Assembly (NCBI GenBank): GCA_937775295.1
Contig: CALKBZ010000005.1
Span: 62,001-126,000 of the forward strand
Length of the DNA stretch: 64,000 nucleotides
Reading direction: 5' to 3'
DNA from: an uncultured Opitutales bacterium
Lineage (GTDB): Bacteria > Verrucomicrobiota > Verrucomicrobiia > Opitutales > Coraliomargaritaceae
Within the stretch, counting starts at the first letter, position 1; each line of letters starts with the position of its first letter. A program made the translations under genes and the position numbers. The notes under the pieces were generated by a model. It was not told the origin of the DNA, searched no databases, and worked only from the letters and a program-made list of their open reading frames with translations. Positions 47,890 through 59,415 of the stretch are shown one piece after another.

Positions 47890-48639
47890 GTGTCTTTATC
47901 AGAACAACAGATTGTATTGGTAACTCCAGTGTGGAACGACTGTAAGCGGTTGGAGTTGTTTGGCCCGATGTTGGCGCAGGCGCTATCAAAATCTGATTTG
48001 CCGGTGCGTTGGATCGTGGCGGATGATGGTTCGTCCGAGCTGGAGCAAGCTAAGATCTCAGCGTTGGTTGAGCGTCTCTCGGTCGTTTATGCGGATGTCG
48101 AAGTGATGCTGTTTGCCGAGCGGTCGCGAAAGGGAGGTGCGATTTATCAGGCGTGGTCTGCATGTCCCGATGCCGACTTGTTGGCCTTTGTCGACGCTGA
48201 TGGTGCAGTGGATGCTCGGTCAACCCTTCGTTTACTTAGGCATGCGTGTCAGAGTGGTCCTGGTGTTGGTGTTATTGGTGTTCGTCATAACGCAGTGAAT
48301 ACGCCGGTTCAGCGTCCATGGCTGCGATTGCTATACTTCCGTATGTTTACTAAATTGGTGCATGGCTTGGTGGGTATTGAATTTGAGGATACGCAGTGTG
48401 GTGTAAAAGTAGTTCCCGCAGCGGCGTATCGTGCGATATCGAGGCAGTTGATGGAGCGCGGCTTTGTGTTTGATGTTGAGCTATTGGTTGCGCTCAAGGC
48501 GCAGGGTAGTCGGGTCGAGGAGTTGCGTATCACATGGCAGGAAATGCCGGGAGGTAAGGTTAGGCCGTTTCGCGATGCCTGGGGGATGATCGCGGGCTTA
48601 TTACGTATTCGAAAACGCCTAAAGGCGAATTTTTATTAG
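47890..48639 (+). CDS. Family 2 glycosyltransferase
   Basis: About 249 residues from the GTG at 47890 (V-S-L-S-E-Q-Q-I-V-L-V-T-P); an upstream TTG frame at 47848 is unlikely. GT-A fold motifs: VLVTPVWNDCKRLELF, IVADDGSSE, LAFVDADGAVD (DxD), and FEDTQCGVKVVP as in dolichyl-phosphate glucose/mannose synthase-like enzymes. Likely supplies a lipid-linked sugar, which would fit the neighbouring GT39-like protein. Confidence 0.85.
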   Translation: MSLSEQQIVLVTPVWNDCKRLELFGPMLAQALSKSDLPVRWIVADDGSSELEQAKISALVERLSVVYADVEVMLFAERSRKGGAIYQAWSACPDADLLAFVDADGAVDARSTLRLLRHACQSGPGVGVIGVRHNAVNTPVQRPWLRLLYFRMFTKLVHGLVGIEFEDTQCGVKVVPAAAYRAISRQLMERGFVFDVELLVALKAQGSRVEELRITWQEMPGGKVRPFRDAWGMIAGLLRIRKRLKANFY

Positions 48640-48987
48640 CGCTGTGGTGCTGATCGGCTGTGTTGATCATGCAGGATATGTATGCTTGCTTAGAAATGGT
48701 ACTCGTACCGTCTTTGCCGATTCTGGGCAATGATGGCGCACGCTAACTGCTGCGCCATCTTTAGGAGATCTTTGTCGGCAACCGCTTTCGCTTGGTAGAA
48801 CCACTTGTCTGCGCGTAATACAATGAACCTCATCAAGCCATCAACTGACTTGTCAGTGGTTGCTGTTTGGCTAAAAGCGAAAAATAGCGCATGGCGCAAC
48901 TGATCGTGCAGTGGTTTTCTACCGTTCGAGTAACATTGCTTTGACTGTGCAAAGCACCGCGTTCGCTACATCACAATTTATATAAAT
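48640..48987. other. 348-bp spacer with a doubtful 69-residue frame
   Basis: A minus-strand frame at 48690-48899 could encode 69 residues (MRHALFFAFSQTATTDKS to NRQRRYEYHF). It has protein-like helices but no recognisable family and no clear ribosome binding site. I do not call it as a gene. Otherwise nothing is seen. Confidence 0.35.
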
Positions 48988-49629
48988 CTATAAACTGCGG
49001 ACGACTGCTTTGGCGACGCCTTGTACACAGAGTTCAGTGACTGGATAAAGCTCGGGGTAAAATTTGTTTTCTGCTTTGAGGTAGGGAGGTTCACTGCCTT
49101 TTTGGATGTAGCGTTTGAGCGTTGTTTCGCCGTCGATGAGGGCCGCGACGATGTCGCCATCGTAGGCGTCGCGAGGCTCAATGATGACCATATCACCATC
49201 ATAAATTTCGACATCGACCATACTTTCGCCTCGGACTTGAAGTGCAAAACTGCGGCGACGGCTGGAAAAGCCTGCGCTCTGAATGTCGACTTGTAGGCGG
49301 CCGATCTCGCCGGCGGGCTCTACGCGGTCAGGATAACCGGCAGCGATGGCACCCATGACAGGAATGTCGACGACTTCAGTGGCGTCGTCGGGGATCTCTG
49401 GCATTGCCGGTTCATCTGGACGGTTGATACGAAAGGTACGAGCCTGGCCAGGGATGCGCTCAATCATCTCCTTTTTCTCAAGTGCACGGAGATGGCCCAT
49501 GACGGCATTGGTGCTGGCGAAGCCAAACTTCTCTTGGATCTCTCGAATGCTCGGCCAGTAGCCGTTGCGCCATTCGTAGTGCTCGATGAAAGTGAGGATT
49601 TCTTGTTGCCGAGTGGTTAGATCTTTCAT
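48988..49629 (-). CDS. lexA: SOS-response repressor LexA
   Basis: 213 residues from the ATG at 49627-49629 (MKDLTTRQQEIL). N-terminal winged helix (WPSIREIQEKFGFASTNAVMGHLRALEKKE). Ala-Gly autocleavage site in GAIAAGYPDR; catalytic Ser in RGESMVD and Lys in TTLKRY. It represses SOS genes until RecA-stimulated self-cleavage. A palindrome at 49633-49652, a few bases upstream of the start, is a good candidate for its own operator. Confidence 0.96.
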   Translation of the reverse strand: MKDLTTRQQEILTFIEHYEWRNGYWPSIREIQEKFGFASTNAVMGHLRALEKKEMIERIPGQARTFRINRPDEPAMPEIPDDATEVVDIPVMGAIAAGYPDRVEPAGEIGRLQVDIQSAGFSSRRRSFALQVRGESMVDVEIYDGDMVIIEPRDAYDGDIVAALIDGETTLKRYIQKGSEPPYLKAENKFYPELYPVTELCVQGVAKAVVRSL

Positions 49630-49632
49630 AGT

Positions 49633-49652
49633 GTTCACTTGTTTAGGTGAAC
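49633..49652. promoter_or_regulatory. Candidate LexA operator upstream of lexA
   Basis: Perfect inverted repeat GTTCAC-N8-GTGAAC, just 4 bp before the lexA start codon, the position expected for autoregulation. It is unlike the E. coli CTGT-N8-ACAG box. I see no second copy in the window, so the assignment rests on position and symmetry. Confidence 0.6.
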
Positions 49653-49761
49653 GGTTGAGCATTGTCAAGGCGCGCTTTGTCAAACGATCTGGCTTCTGGG
49701 GCTGAATCGCTTACAAAAAGCGTTGAACAAACGAGTCAGAGCGCTTTGGTAAGACTTTTAC

Positions 49762-51618
49762 ATGGCACTCTATCCCCGCGACATATTTGCACCTCGATTA
49801 CAACTGCTGCTGCTGATGGCTGCGTCGGTGATTCTTTCCGGATGTAGCTCTGAGCAGCAGCGACCATCAATAGGTGTCGTGGCTCCGATCCCGGTGGATG
49901 CGTTGGTAGTTGATTTCCCCGCCGGGGAGTTTGACTCAAATATCATCGAAACGCTTGCGGGTGATTTGGCGACGGTCAATCCTTTGGTCAATGAGACAAT
50001 GGCCGGATCGGCCGTGATCGGGCGTATTTTGGCAGGGTTGACCACGCTGGATCCAAATACTGGCGATGTGATCCCGAATCTTGCGAAGTCATGGGATATT
50101 TCGGCAGACAATCTTCAGTACACCTTTTATTTGCGGCGTGGCATTCATTGGAGCGATGGCCAGCCGTTTACGGCAGACGATGTCCTGTTTACCTGGAGTT
50201 GTTTTTTTGCGAAACAGCTAGATGTTGATTCCGGTGAGCCCGTGCTAGATGAAAACGGTCGTGTAAAATATCGCTACAGTTCGCGCTCTACTTTTGGACA
50301 GCTTATTAATGGGCAAGAGCCTGTGGTCGAAAAGTTAGACGATTATACGGTGCGCTTCACGACTCCAGAGGTGTATGCGCCTTTTCTATTGTTTGGTGGT
50401 AGTGAGGAGATTTTGCCCAAGCATGTGCTACAAGTGTCTTTTGATGATGGCACTTTGATGGATCAGTGGAGTGTGGAGACGGCCATCAATGAGCCATGGA
50501 AAATTGTGGGTTTAAACATGTTTGTGCTCGAATCGTATCGCCCTGGTGAACGAATCGTATTTGCGAAGAACCCAAATTATTGGAAGGTCAATGCAAAGGG
50601 CGAGCGACTGCCTTATGTGGCGCGAGTAATTACCAAGATTGTGCAGGATCAGAATAGTAGTAATGTTGCCTTTGCGCAGGGCTTGACGGATTTTGAATCC
50701 ATCGGACCCGATAATGTGGCATGGGTGAAGCGCGGCGAGGAGCGCTTCGATTATACCGTGCTCGACATGGGGCCTTCGAGTCAGACAAACTTTATTTGGT
50801 TTAATTTAAATCCTGGGCAGGATGCCGACGGCGTTGCGTACGTGGAGCCGTATAAATTCGGGTGGTTTTCGGATCAGCGTTTTCGCCAAGCGGTTTCGTA
50901 TGGCATTAATCGCGAAGGTATTGTTCGTGGGGTGTATTTTAATCGTGCCGATATTTTGCATGGCTACGTATCACCTAAACGCAAATTGTGGTATAACGAT
51001 GCAATTCGAAAATACCCCTACTCGCCGGAGACCTCACAACAGTTATTTGCTGAAATGGGATTCACTTTAGAGGCGGGTCAGTTGAAAGATCCGCTTGGCA
51101 ATGCAATCGAGTTTTCATTGATGACGAATTCGAGTAATGGACTACGTGTCGAGATGGCGACGGTGTTTAAGGAGAACATGGCAGCGCTTGGTATCGATGT
51201 CGAACTGCAGTTCTTGGATTTTAATACAATCATTAATAAGACATCAGATTCATTTGATTATGAGGCGTGTATGCTTGGTCTCGGTGGTGGTGCGCCGGAC
51301 CCTTATGCGGGCAAAGATATATTAATGAGCGGTGGGCGCTTACATCAATGGTATCCGCAACAGGTTGAGCCTGCGACTGAGTGGGAGGCTCGCATAGATG
51401 CGCTGATGATTGAAATTGGCCGGCATACTGATGTTGAGGTGCGCAAGAAGTATTTTTTCGAAGTGCAGGAAATTCTAGCTGAGCAACAGCCGCTCATCTT
51501 TCTAGTCAGCCCAAAGGACTTTGTCGGCTATCGTAATCGATGGCAGAATGTGGATCCCACCCCGCTCGGTGGCGTGACCTGGAATGAAGAATCACTGTGG
51601 GCGGAGCCAAATCCATGA
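49762..51618 (+). CDS. Peptide/nickel ABC transporter substrate-binding lipoprotein
   Basis: 618 residues, family 5 extracellular solute-binding protein. Signal peptide with lipobox LSGC near residue 28; LIPx-type start of the mature fold and the signature IPNLAKSWDISADNLQYTFYLRRGIHWSDGQPFTADDVLFTW. It delivers oligopeptides or similar ligands to the permease. First gene of the transporter operon; the stop overlaps the next start (ATGA). Confidence 0.94.
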   Translation: MALYPRDIFAPRLQLLLLMAASVILSGCSSEQQRPSIGVVAPIPVDALVVDFPAGEFDSNIIETLAGDLATVNPLVNETMAGSAVIGRILAGLTTLDPNTGDVIPNLAKSWDISADNLQYTFYLRRGIHWSDGQPFTADDVLFTWSCFFAKQLDVDSGEPVLDENGRVKYRYSSRSTFGQLINGQEPVVEKLDDYTVRFTTPEVYAPFLLFGGSEEILPKHVLQVSFDDGTLMDQWSVETAINEPWKIVGLNMFVLESYRPGERIVFAKNPNYWKVNAKGERLPYVARVITKIVQDQNSSNVAFAQGLTDFESIGPDNVAWVKRGEERFDYTVLDMGPSSQTNFIWFNLNPGQDADGVAYVEPYKFGWFSDQRFRQAVSYGINREGIVRGVYFNRADILHGYVSPKRKLWYNDAIRKYPYSPETSQQLFAEMGFTLEAGQLKDPLGNAIEFSLMTNSSNGLRVEMATVFKENMAALGIDVELQFLDFNTIINKTSDSFDYEACMLGLGGGAPDPYAGKDILMSGGRLHQWYPQQVEPATEWEARIDALMIEIGRHTDVEVRKKYFFEVQEILAEQQPLIFLVSPKDFVGYRNRWQNVDPTPLGGVTWNEESLWAEPNP

Positions 51619-52589
51619 GCGCATTTATTTTCAGACGATTACTCTCATTGATTCCTTTGCTCCTAGGGATCACGATGTTGGTATTTATTTTAATGAGTCT
51701 AGCACCTGGAGACTTTCTGACGCCAGTCAAAGCCCAACGCGATGTGCCAGCAGAACTAATCCAAGCGATTGAAATCGAGTTTGGATTGGATCGTCCGTGG
51801 TATGTGCAATATTGGAAATGGTTGGGCAACGTGGTGCAAGGAAATCTCGGGCATTCGTGGGCTTATAAATTGCCAGTTATCGATTTGATCGGACAACGCC
51901 TGTGGGCTACCTTTCTGCTTTCAGTGAGCGCATTTGTATTCGCGTGGGGCATTGCGATTCCCCTCGGTGTCTTGGCTGCAGTTTATAAGGACTCGATTTT
52001 TGATCGGATCGCTTCGGCGTTAGCGTATGCGGCGCTCTCGATTCCTGAATTCTTTCTCGCGTTGTTGTTTGTCTTTGTTGCGGCGCAAACGGGGTGGTTC
52101 CCGTTGGGAGGTGCCACTTCGATTGAGTATGATTATTTGAACTGGTTTGGGAAAGTCGGCGATCGTGCGTATCACTTAATCTTACCGACCTTGGCACTCG
52201 GGATTGGTTCGATCGCGAGTATCATGCGAATTATGCGGGCTAATTTCCTCGATACGATGCGCGCGGAGTACGTGACGACGGCGCGGGCGAAGGGCTTAAG
52301 TGAATTTGCGGTGATATTTAAGCACACCTTGCGTAATGCGATTAATCCACTGGTGAGTTCATTTGGTTTCGCATTCTCGGGGCTATTGAGCGGTGCGCTG
52401 ATGGTTGAGATTGTGCTGCAGTATCCTGGAATTGGTCAGTTGATGTATCAATCGATTCTGCGAGAAGATCAGTTCGTCGTATTGGCTTCGGTGATGATGG
52501 GGTGCTCGATGCTGGTGCTGGGGAACCTGTTGGCAGACATTTTATTAGCGTGGTCAGATCCGCGTATTCGATTGGAGAAGAAAAAGTAG
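51615..52589 (+). CDS. Peptide ABC transporter permease (DppB/OppB-like)
   Basis: 324 residues, about six transmembrane helices. The N-terminal FIFRRLLSLIPLLLGITMLVF is typical, and the ATPase-coupling EAA loop reads EYVTTARAKGLSEFAVIFKH. ATG at 51615 overlaps the stop of the binding-protein gene. It pairs with the DppC-like subunit encoded 1 nt downstream. Confidence 0.95.
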   Translation: MSAFIFRRLLSLIPLLLGITMLVFILMSLAPGDFLTPVKAQRDVPAELIQAIEIEFGLDRPWYVQYWKWLGNVVQGNLGHSWAYKLPVIDLIGQRLWATFLLSVSAFVFAWGIAIPLGVLAAVYKDSIFDRIASALAYAALSIPEFFLALLFVFVAAQTGWFPLGGATSIEYDYLNWFGKVGDRAYHLILPTLALGIGSIASIMRIMRANFLDTMRAEYVTTARAKGLSEFAVIFKHTLRNAINPLVSSFGFAFSGLLSGALMVEIVLQYPGIGQLMYQSILREDQFVVLASVMMGCSMLVLGNLLADILLAWSDPRIRLEKKK

Positions 52590-52590
52590 A

Positions 52591-53643
52591 ATGATCATCT
52601 TCAGTATATTTCGAGAAGTGCTGCGGCGTCCCTTGGGGGCAGTGTCGTTAGCGGTCTTGGTTGCCCTGTATGCGGCGGCTGTGTTTGCGGATTTCTTCGC
52701 GCCGTATGCGACCAATGAACAAGACCTAGATCGCACGTATCATCCGCCCACAGCGTTGTTCTTTCAGGATGGTGGCCTGCAAGTTCAGGCCTACGAATTA
52801 GTCGATCCGACCGAGGCGAAGTATGAAAAAGTCGTGGGGCAGGGGTATCCGATCCATTTCTTTGGCAAGGGTTTTGAATATCGTTTTCTTGGGCTGTTTA
52901 AGACGCAGCGTCATTTGTTTACGATCCAAGAGGACGCTGGTCGAGTGTATCTGCTTGGTAGTGATTCAACTGGGCGCGATGTGTTCTCGCGGTTGATCTT
53001 CGGCTCCCGTGTGTCGCTGTTCATTGGGCTGCTCGGTATCACGATTACCACGACACTCGGATTTCTTGTCGGTGGTTTAAGCGGTTACTTTGGTGGTCGA
53101 ATGGATTTTGTAGCGATGCGCTTAGTCGAATTTATGATGGCGATGCCGGGGCTCTATTTGTTGTTGGCTTTACGCTCTGCGCTGGCGCCGCACTTCGCTT
53201 CCGATCAGATGTTTTTCGTGATCATTCTGATTCTGTCTTTAATCGGTTGGGCTGGTACCGCGCGTGTGCTGCGGGGCATGACGCTCTCACTTCGGCAAAA
53301 TCAATATGTGATGGCGGCTGAAAGTATGGGGCAGTCGCCAGTGGTGATCTTACGGAAGCATATTTTGCCCAATCTGGTGAGTTATCTGTTGGTGGCCGCG
53401 ACCCTCTCGATCCCCGGCTATATTTTAGGTGAAGCGGCTCTGTCATTTTTAGGGCTCGGTATTCAAGAACCCTCGGCATCTTGGGGGCTGATGCTCTCAC
53501 AAGCGCAGGATGTGAAGGTGTTTTATTTGAACTTCTGGTGGCTATTAACGCCGGGCTTTGCGATCTTTGTCACAGTAATTGCATACAACGTGCTCGGCGA
53601 TGTGTTGCGCGATGTGGTCGATCCGAAAATGAAAACGCGCTAG
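52591..53643 (+). CDS. Peptide ABC transporter permease (DppC/OppC-like)
   Basis: 350 residues. N-terminal helix, then a large periplasmic loop of about 100 residues between helices 1 and 2, then LLGSDSTGRDVFSRLIFGSRVSLFIGL, typical of OppC. EAA loop: YVMAAESMGQSPVVILRKHILPN. Starts 1 nt after the DppB stop. Confidence 0.95.
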   Translation: MIIFSIFREVLRRPLGAVSLAVLVALYAAAVFADFFAPYATNEQDLDRTYHPPTALFFQDGGLQVQAYELVDPTEAKYEKVVGQGYPIHFFGKGFEYRFLGLFKTQRHLFTIQEDAGRVYLLGSDSTGRDVFSRLIFGSRVSLFIGLLGITITTTLGFLVGGLSGYFGGRMDFVAMRLVEFMMAMPGLYLLLALRSALAPHFASDQMFFVIILILSLIGWAGTARVLRGMTLSLRQNQYVMAAESMGQSPVVILRKHILPNLVSYLLVAATLSIPGYILGEAALSFLGLGIQEPSASWGLMLSQAQDVKVFYLNFWWLLTPGFAIFVTVIAYNVLGDVLRDVVDPKMKTR

Positions 53644-53696
53644 CTTTAAGTTGAGCGTTGTCAGTTGAATGTTGAATGTTGAATGTGTGTGAACTG

Positions 53697-54536
53697 ATGT
53701 CTGAATTATTAAAAGTTTCTGATCTGCGGATCGCCTTTCATTCGCGTGGCGAATCCAATGAGGTGGTGCATGGGATCGATTTTTCAATCGACGCAGGTGG
53801 GAAGACGGTGGCGATTCTAGGTGAGAGTGGTAGTGGTAAGAGCGTCACTTGTATGTCGCTCACTCGCTTATTGCCAGAGGCGCCGACCTGCACCGTGAGT
53901 GGTGAAATACTGTTTGAAGGAAAAAATGTGCTGGAGATGGATCGTGAAACAATTCGTGGCGTGCGCGGCAATGGCATCGCATACATTTTTCAAGAGGCGT
54001 CGGCCTCGCTGAACCCAGTTTTTACCGTGGGGCATCAAATCGCGGAAGCAGTCAAATTGCACCGGGCCGATATCACGAATGTGAAGGGACGCGTGGTTGA
54101 GCTGTTGGAGCTGGTTGGGATTCGCGATGCCGCGCAACGCTACAAGGCCTATCCGCACGAGATGAGTGGTGGCATGCAGCAGCGTGTGATGATTGCGATG
54201 GCGTTGGCTTGCGAGCCGAAGCTATTGGTCGCTGATGAACCGACGACCGCGTTGGATGTGACCATTCAGGCGCAGATTATGGATCTGCTGCGCGAGTTGC
54301 GTGCAAAGCTCGGCATGAGCATCGTCTTGATCACGCACAACTTCGGCATCGTCAAAGGCTTCGCCGACGAGGTGATCGTGATGTTTCGTGGTGAAATTGT
54401 TGAGCAGGGCCCCGTGGATGAGGTGCTGAACAACCCGCAACATCCTTATACGAAAGCGTTGATCGCATGTATTCCAAAGCTGGGCGCGAAGCAGCACCGC
54501 CTGACAACAATTGATAAGGAGATGGCGCTGGATTAA
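53697..54536 (+). CDS. Peptide ABC transporter ATP-binding protein (DppD/OppD-like)
   Basis: 279 residues. Walker [11 protein letters not shown]-loop FQEA, signature MSGGMQQRV, Walker [15 protein letters not shown]-loop ITHNFG. Ends [22 protein letters not shown] with only a short tail, so the C-terminal Fe-S-type oligopeptide region of some OppD proteins is absent. Start ATG 53697 ([11 protein letters not shown]). The leader carries GTTGAAT repeats. The second ATPase gene is about 430 bp away. Confidence 0.94.
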   Translation: MSELLKVSDLRIAFHSRGESNEVVHGIDFSIDAGGKTVAILGESGSGKSVTCMSLTRLLPEAPTCTVSGEILFEGKNVLEMDRETIRGVRGNGIAYIFQEASASLNPVFTVGHQIAEAVKLHRADITNVKGRVVELLELVGIRDAAQRYKAYPHEMSGGMQQRVMIAMALACEPKLLVADEPTTALDVTIQAQIMDLLRELRAKLGMSIVLITHNFGIVKGFADEVIVMFRGEIVEQGPVDEVLNNPQHPYTKALIACIPKLGAKQHRLTTIDKEMALD

Positions 54537-54673
<137 letters not shown>

Positions 54674-54862
54674 TTACCGAAATCGCTTCTGCTCCGGCAT
54701 GTAGTCGTAGCCAGCCGCTGCGAGTCGCTCGGTGAGGATGCCGGCATCGAGGTCGTGTGTTTTGCAGAGATCGTCTAAGGATTTGCAGTGATTGCGGATC
54801 ATGGTGTTGACCACGCCGACCAGCAGGTGCGGATCCATTGTTTGATAGGTGCTCAAGTCCAT
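54674..54862 (-). CDS. DUF4250-family small protein, antisense inside the peptide-transporter operon
   Basis: 62 residues. The body MDPHLLVGVVNTMIRNHCKSLDDLCKTHDLDAGILTERLAAAGYDY matches the DUF4250 pattern (MDPxxLxxxVNxxLR, SLDxLC, LxxxGYxY). ATG at 54862 (MDLSTYQTMD) chosen; an in-frame ATG at 54904 would add 14 residues. It runs opposite to the transporter genes on both sides. Function of the family is unknown. Confidence 0.75.
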   Translation of the reverse strand: MDLSTYQTMDPHLLVGVVNTMIRNHCKSLDDLCKTHDLDAGILTERLAAAGYDYMPEQKRFR

Positions 54863-54968
54863 TGATTGGTAGGCTAGGCATCTGTGTTTGTGTGACAAGT
54901 GCAACTTGTTCTCCGAATCAAAGGTTGCGAATCTATTTCTGACGTCACATTTTGGCTAATTCATCGAC

Positions 54969-55778
<810 letters not shown>

Positions 55779-56049
55779 CCAAGCGGATAATTGCCCGCGA
55801 AGGGATGCCATTTACGCTTCGTCCCATCCTTATTCAAATACCAGCAGTGTGTGAGTTTTTTACGCAAAGGTGCAGAGACGCAAAGGGTTGTGTAGTCTGG
55901 GATACGTCAGAGTCAGCTTTGCGACTTAGCGTCTTGAAGCCGCCCGCGGCTGGGCGTGAGGACTTTTTATGAATGGATTGGAGGCGACGTGGGGTTTCCC
56001 GCAGAGGACGCAGAGAAAAGATGCCCTCTTATATCAACTGTGGCTTCTG
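55779..56049. other. 271-bp convergent spacer
   Basis: Between the transporter and recQ. Contains two similar stretches (ACGCAAAGGTGCAGAGACGCAAAGG near 55861, and GCAGAGGACGCAGAG near 56000). No gene or clear terminator seen. Confidence 0.4.
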
Positions 56050-57972
56050 TTATGCCTGTGATCGGGCTTCTAGCACTTCGGCAAAGGCGACATCAGAACA
56101 GCTACCGAACTGCTTATTTCCCCGTAAGCCACGGGTTGCTGAAACTGCTGGCGAATTGAGGCCGCAGAGAAAGCGGGCTTGTTGTCGCGGGCGGGCGAGG
56201 GCTTTGGTGTTTTGCTCTGTTAGTGCGGTGAAGTTGCTTAGGTCGTAGTTTGTGATACTCGCACGCTGGCGTAGTGGCATGTGTGCGGAGGAATCGCCTA
56301 GGCAGATCCCGCAATGGCCACAGGGCTCGATCGTTTCGCCGAAATAGTCGAGTAACTTGCCTGTGAGGCAGTGATCACTTTGAGCGTAATTCAGCATCGA
56401 CTCGATGCGATTAATCTCCACCTGTTCGTGCTGACTGAACGTGTCTTGTAACTGCTGGCAGAGTTCAGGGATATCGACGTCTTGTTGTAAGCGGCGAAAG
56501 CGTTGGCGGTAGCCTGCGAGTTGAAGTTCGGCGAGGCCTTTGTGCTGTAGGCTGTCGATTGCACGCAAGATGACGCTGCGTTGTTGGCCGGTGTGCGCGA
56601 TCGCTTTGTCGATATCTAAGCTGATCCACTTGCGGGCTTTGGTGCAGCAGCTAAAGATCTTGCGGATAAACGCCGCTTGCTTCTCTGGATACTGTGCTAA
56701 GATCTCGGCGCTACTGCCAATCGGTGCAAAGCGTATACTGCCATAGTAATGACCTTCGGCGCGGATAATGCCTTTTAACTCCAGGCGAGTGAGCAAGGTG
56801 TTGACCACTAGCTGACGGATGTCGTGGCGGCGCGAGAGGTCGGTAATCGCGATGTCGATTTCATCATCGGAGCCGAGGAGTTCGGTGACGATCGATGTGA
56901 TGCTCTCGGGGTCAGGCGTGTCGCCATAGACGAAATTTTCCAATGCCGTGCAGTCGTCGGCGCAGGCGAACAGTTCGCAGGTCGAAGGCGCTCCATCACG
57001 TCCAGCGCGGCCGATTTCTTGCATGTAGCTTTCATAGCCTTTGGCCATGTGATAGTGATAAACGTAGCGAATGTCGGACTTATCCACGCCCATGCCAAAC
57101 GCAATCGTGGCGCAAATGATCGGCACTTCGCCGTTCATAAACGCGTCTTGAGTGGCGACGCGTTGCTCGGATTTCATGCCCGCGTGGTAGGCCTTGGCGT
57201 CAAAGCCCGCTTTGACGAGCCGCTCCGCGACTTCTTCGGCATGGCGTTGCAGGCTGACGTAAATGATGGTCGATCCGGCGGGGCGCTCGCGAAGGCGTTG
57301 CTCTAAGATCGCGGGACGCTCAGCATCGCTGCAACTCGTAATGCGCAGCTCTAAATTTGGCCGATGGAATCCAGTGTTGACGATGTCGCCATCGGCAATG
57401 TCGAAGGCACGCGCCATATCATCGGAGACTTGTGGCGTCGCCGTGGCGGTGAGCGCGAGTACGCGTTCGACCTTAAGCTCCTTAGCCGCGTTGGCCAATT
57501 TTAGGTAGTCGGGTCTGAAATTATGGCCCCAGGATGAGATGCAGTGCGCCTCATCCACCGCCAATAGACTAATGGGGAGTCCATGGATGAGATTGAGGAA
57601 ACGTTCGTTACCTAGCCGTTCCGGAGCGACAAAGAGCAGCTTTAGTTGGCCGCCACGAATGTCTTGAGTGACGCGGCGGTAAGTTTCCTCGTCGAGGCTC
57701 GAGTCCAAGCGTTCCGCTGCAATACCGCGTGCCTGTAGGCTGTCGATCTGATCTTTCATCAGCGCCAGCAGCGGCGAGACGACTAAGGTCAGCCCCGGTA
57801 GCAGCAGGGCAGGCAATTGATAGCATAGGCTTTTGCCCGAGCCGGTCGGAAAGATCGCGCTAGCACTGCGCCCCTCGAGTAGCGTCTGAATGACCTGTTC
57901 TTGCCCTGGTCGAAAGGTCTCAAACCCAAATGTCGCTTTTAGAAGTGAGTGTGGGTCGGTCGAAGGTGTCAT
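56050..57972 (-). CDS. recQ: ATP-dependent DNA helicase RecQ
   Basis: 640 residues. Helicase motifs: [34 protein letters not shown] (motif I), [17 protein letters not shown] (motif II, DEAH), TATATP (III), [13 protein letters not shown] (VI). The RQC zinc-binding cysteines are visible at [10 protein letters not shown]. The C-terminus [20 protein letters not shown] is a feature of this helicase group. ATG at 57970-57972 (MTPSTDPHS) chosen over an upstream start at 58032. Confidence 0.95.
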   Translation of the reverse strand: MTPSTDPHSLLKATFGFETFRPGQEQVIQTLLEGRSASAIFPTGSGKSLCYQLPALLLPGLTLVVSPLLALMKDQIDSLQARGIAAERLDSSLDEETYRRVTQDIRGGQLKLLFVAPERLGNERFLNLIHGLPISLLAVDEAHCISSWGHNFRPDYLKLANAAKELKVERVLALTATATPQVSDDMARAFDIADGDIVNTGFHRPNLELRITSCSDAERPAILEQRLRERPAGSTIIYVSLQRHAEEVAERLVKAGFDAKAYHAGMKSEQRVATQDAFMNGEVPIICATIAFGMGVDKSDIRYVYHYHMAKGYESYMQEIGRAGRDGAPSTCELFACADDCTALENFVYGDTPDPESITSIVTELLGSDDEIDIAITDLSRRHDIRQLVVNTLLTRLELKGIIRAEGHYYGSIRFAPIGSSAEILAQYPEKQAAFIRKIFSCCTKARKWISLDIDKAIAHTGQQRSVILRAIDSLQHKGLAELQLAGYRQRFRRLQQDVDIPELCQQLQDTFSQHEQVEINRIESMLNYAQSDHCLTGKLLDYFGETIEPCGHCGICLGDSSAHMPLRQRASITNYDLSNFTALTEQNTKALARPRQQARFLCGLNSPAVSATRGLRGNKQFGSCSDVAFAEVLEARSQA

Positions 57973-58124
57973 GGTCACGATGAATGTAAAATATGCTGAA
58001 TGAAGTGATTTGTCTTTTTGCGGAAAAGGCAATTTTTAGCGAGTCTCGTTTAACGTATCAATTTATCCTGATATGTTGATAAGTTCCTTGATTAATCTAA
58101 ATGAATGGCAATAGTGACTGGCTT

Positions 58125-59288
58125 ATGAGTAAAAACTTCATTTTTTCCTCCGAGTCTGTTGGTGAGGGCCATCCAGACAAAGTAGCTGATTATATTTCTG
58201 ATAGCGTATTGGACGCATGCCTTGAGCAGGATCCGCAAAGCCGCGTGGCTTGTGAGACATTGGTCAAGAGTAACTGCGTGTTTCTTGCCGGCGAAATTAC
58301 CACCAACGCGAAGCTTAACTACGAAGAAATCGTGCGCCAAGCGATTCGTGAGATTGGCTACACCAACGCCGACGATATTTTCCATGCCGATAAGGTTTTT
58401 ATTTCCAATATTCTGACAGCTCAGTCCTCTGACATTGCTCAAGGCGTCAATGCGGCCAAAGCCGCGGGCAAGAATAGCGCTGAACAAGGAGCAGGGGACC
58501 AAGGCATCATGTTTGGCTATGCCTGTAACCAAACGCCAGAACTCATGCCAGCACCTGTGATGTACGCACATCACTTGCTCCGTGAGATGGCGCATCAGCG
58601 TAAGAATGTGAAGATTCCTTGGCTGCGCCCTGATGTGAAGGGCCAAGTCGCGCTCGAGTATGTTGACGGCAAGCCGGTTGCTATTAAGAACGTGGTGATC
58701 TCTACGCAGCACGCTGCAGACGTAAAACACGCTGAGATTAAAGAGTTTTGCATCGAGCAGGTGATCCGCAAGGTGCTGCCTGCTGAGCTATTAAACGATC
58801 AGACCGAATATTTGATCAACCCGACTGGCAACTTTGTTATCGGCGGTCCTCAGGGCGATGCGGGTCTTACGGGGCGTAAGATCATCGTTGATACCTACGG
58901 CGGCTGGGCACGTCACGGCGGGGGTGCTTTCTCTGGTAAAGATCCTTCGAAGGTCGATCGCTCGGCGGCATATTTCACACGTTGGGTGGCGAAAAACATC
59001 GTCGCGGCGGGTCTCGCAGATACTTGCGAACTCGAAGTCGCCTATGCGATTGGTCATCCTTACCCGACCAGTATTCACGTGGATACATTTGGCACTGGCA
59101 TTGTCAGCGATGAGAAAATCGCCGCCGCAGCGCAAAAAGTATTTAGCTTCAAGCCAGCCGACATCGTCACCCAGCTCGATCTACTGCGCCCGATCTACCG
59201 CGAGACCACTCACTATGGGCACTTTGCGAAGCAACATCTCCCTTGGGAATCGATCGCCAAAGCGGACGCACTCAAGGCCGCATTGTAA
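58125..59288 (+). CDS. metK: S-adenosylmethionine synthetase
   Basis: 387 residues, full length. Makes SAM from methionine and ATP. Motifs: [18 protein letters not shown], the [12 protein letters not shown] loop, and [22 protein letters not shown] at 58125 (MSKNFIFSS); an in-frame ATG at 58101 is less likely. No SAM riboswitch is visible in the roughly 150 bp between recQ and metK. ahcY follows, giving a synthesis and recycling pair. Confidence 0.98.
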   Translation: MSKNFIFSSESVGEGHPDKVADYISDSVLDACLEQDPQSRVACETLVKSNCVFLAGEITTNAKLNYEEIVRQAIREIGYTNADDIFHADKVFISNILTAQSSDIAQGVNAAKAAGKNSAEQGAGDQGIMFGYACNQTPELMPAPVMYAHHLLREMAHQRKNVKIPWLRPDVKGQVALEYVDGKPVAIKNVVISTQHAADVKHAEIKEFCIEQVIRKVLPAELLNDQTEYLINPTGNFVIGGPQGDAGLTGRKIIVDTYGGWARHGGGAFSGKDPSKVDRSAAYFTRWVAKNIVAAGLADTCELEVAYAIGHPYPTSIHVDTFGTGIVSDEKIAAAAQKVFSFKPADIVTQLDLLRPIYRETTHYGHFAKQHLPWESIAKADALKAAL

Positions 59289-59415
59289 TTCATCTGGCCT
59301 GCTAAGTGTTGCGAAAAATCGGATTTTCAATTCGAGCATATTGCTAATACTAAGTAAGCTTTGCGTCACCTTCACGTTCCTTAGCGGGTAAATAAATCTA
59401 AACCATTAAAATACT

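Noticed and set aside
48690-48899. 69-residue minus-strand protein between the GT2 gene and lexA
   Set aside because: No family, no convincing ribosome binding site and a low-support spacer; noted in the spacer entry only.
58092-58730. 212-codon minus-strand frame over metK
   Set aside because: Shadow of the metK coding sequence; no start context or recognisable domain.
58033-59415. SAM or SAH riboswitch ahead of metK or ahcY
   Set aside because: The short leaders show none of the conserved cores I know (SAM-I, SAM-II, SAH); nothing convincing folds by eye.
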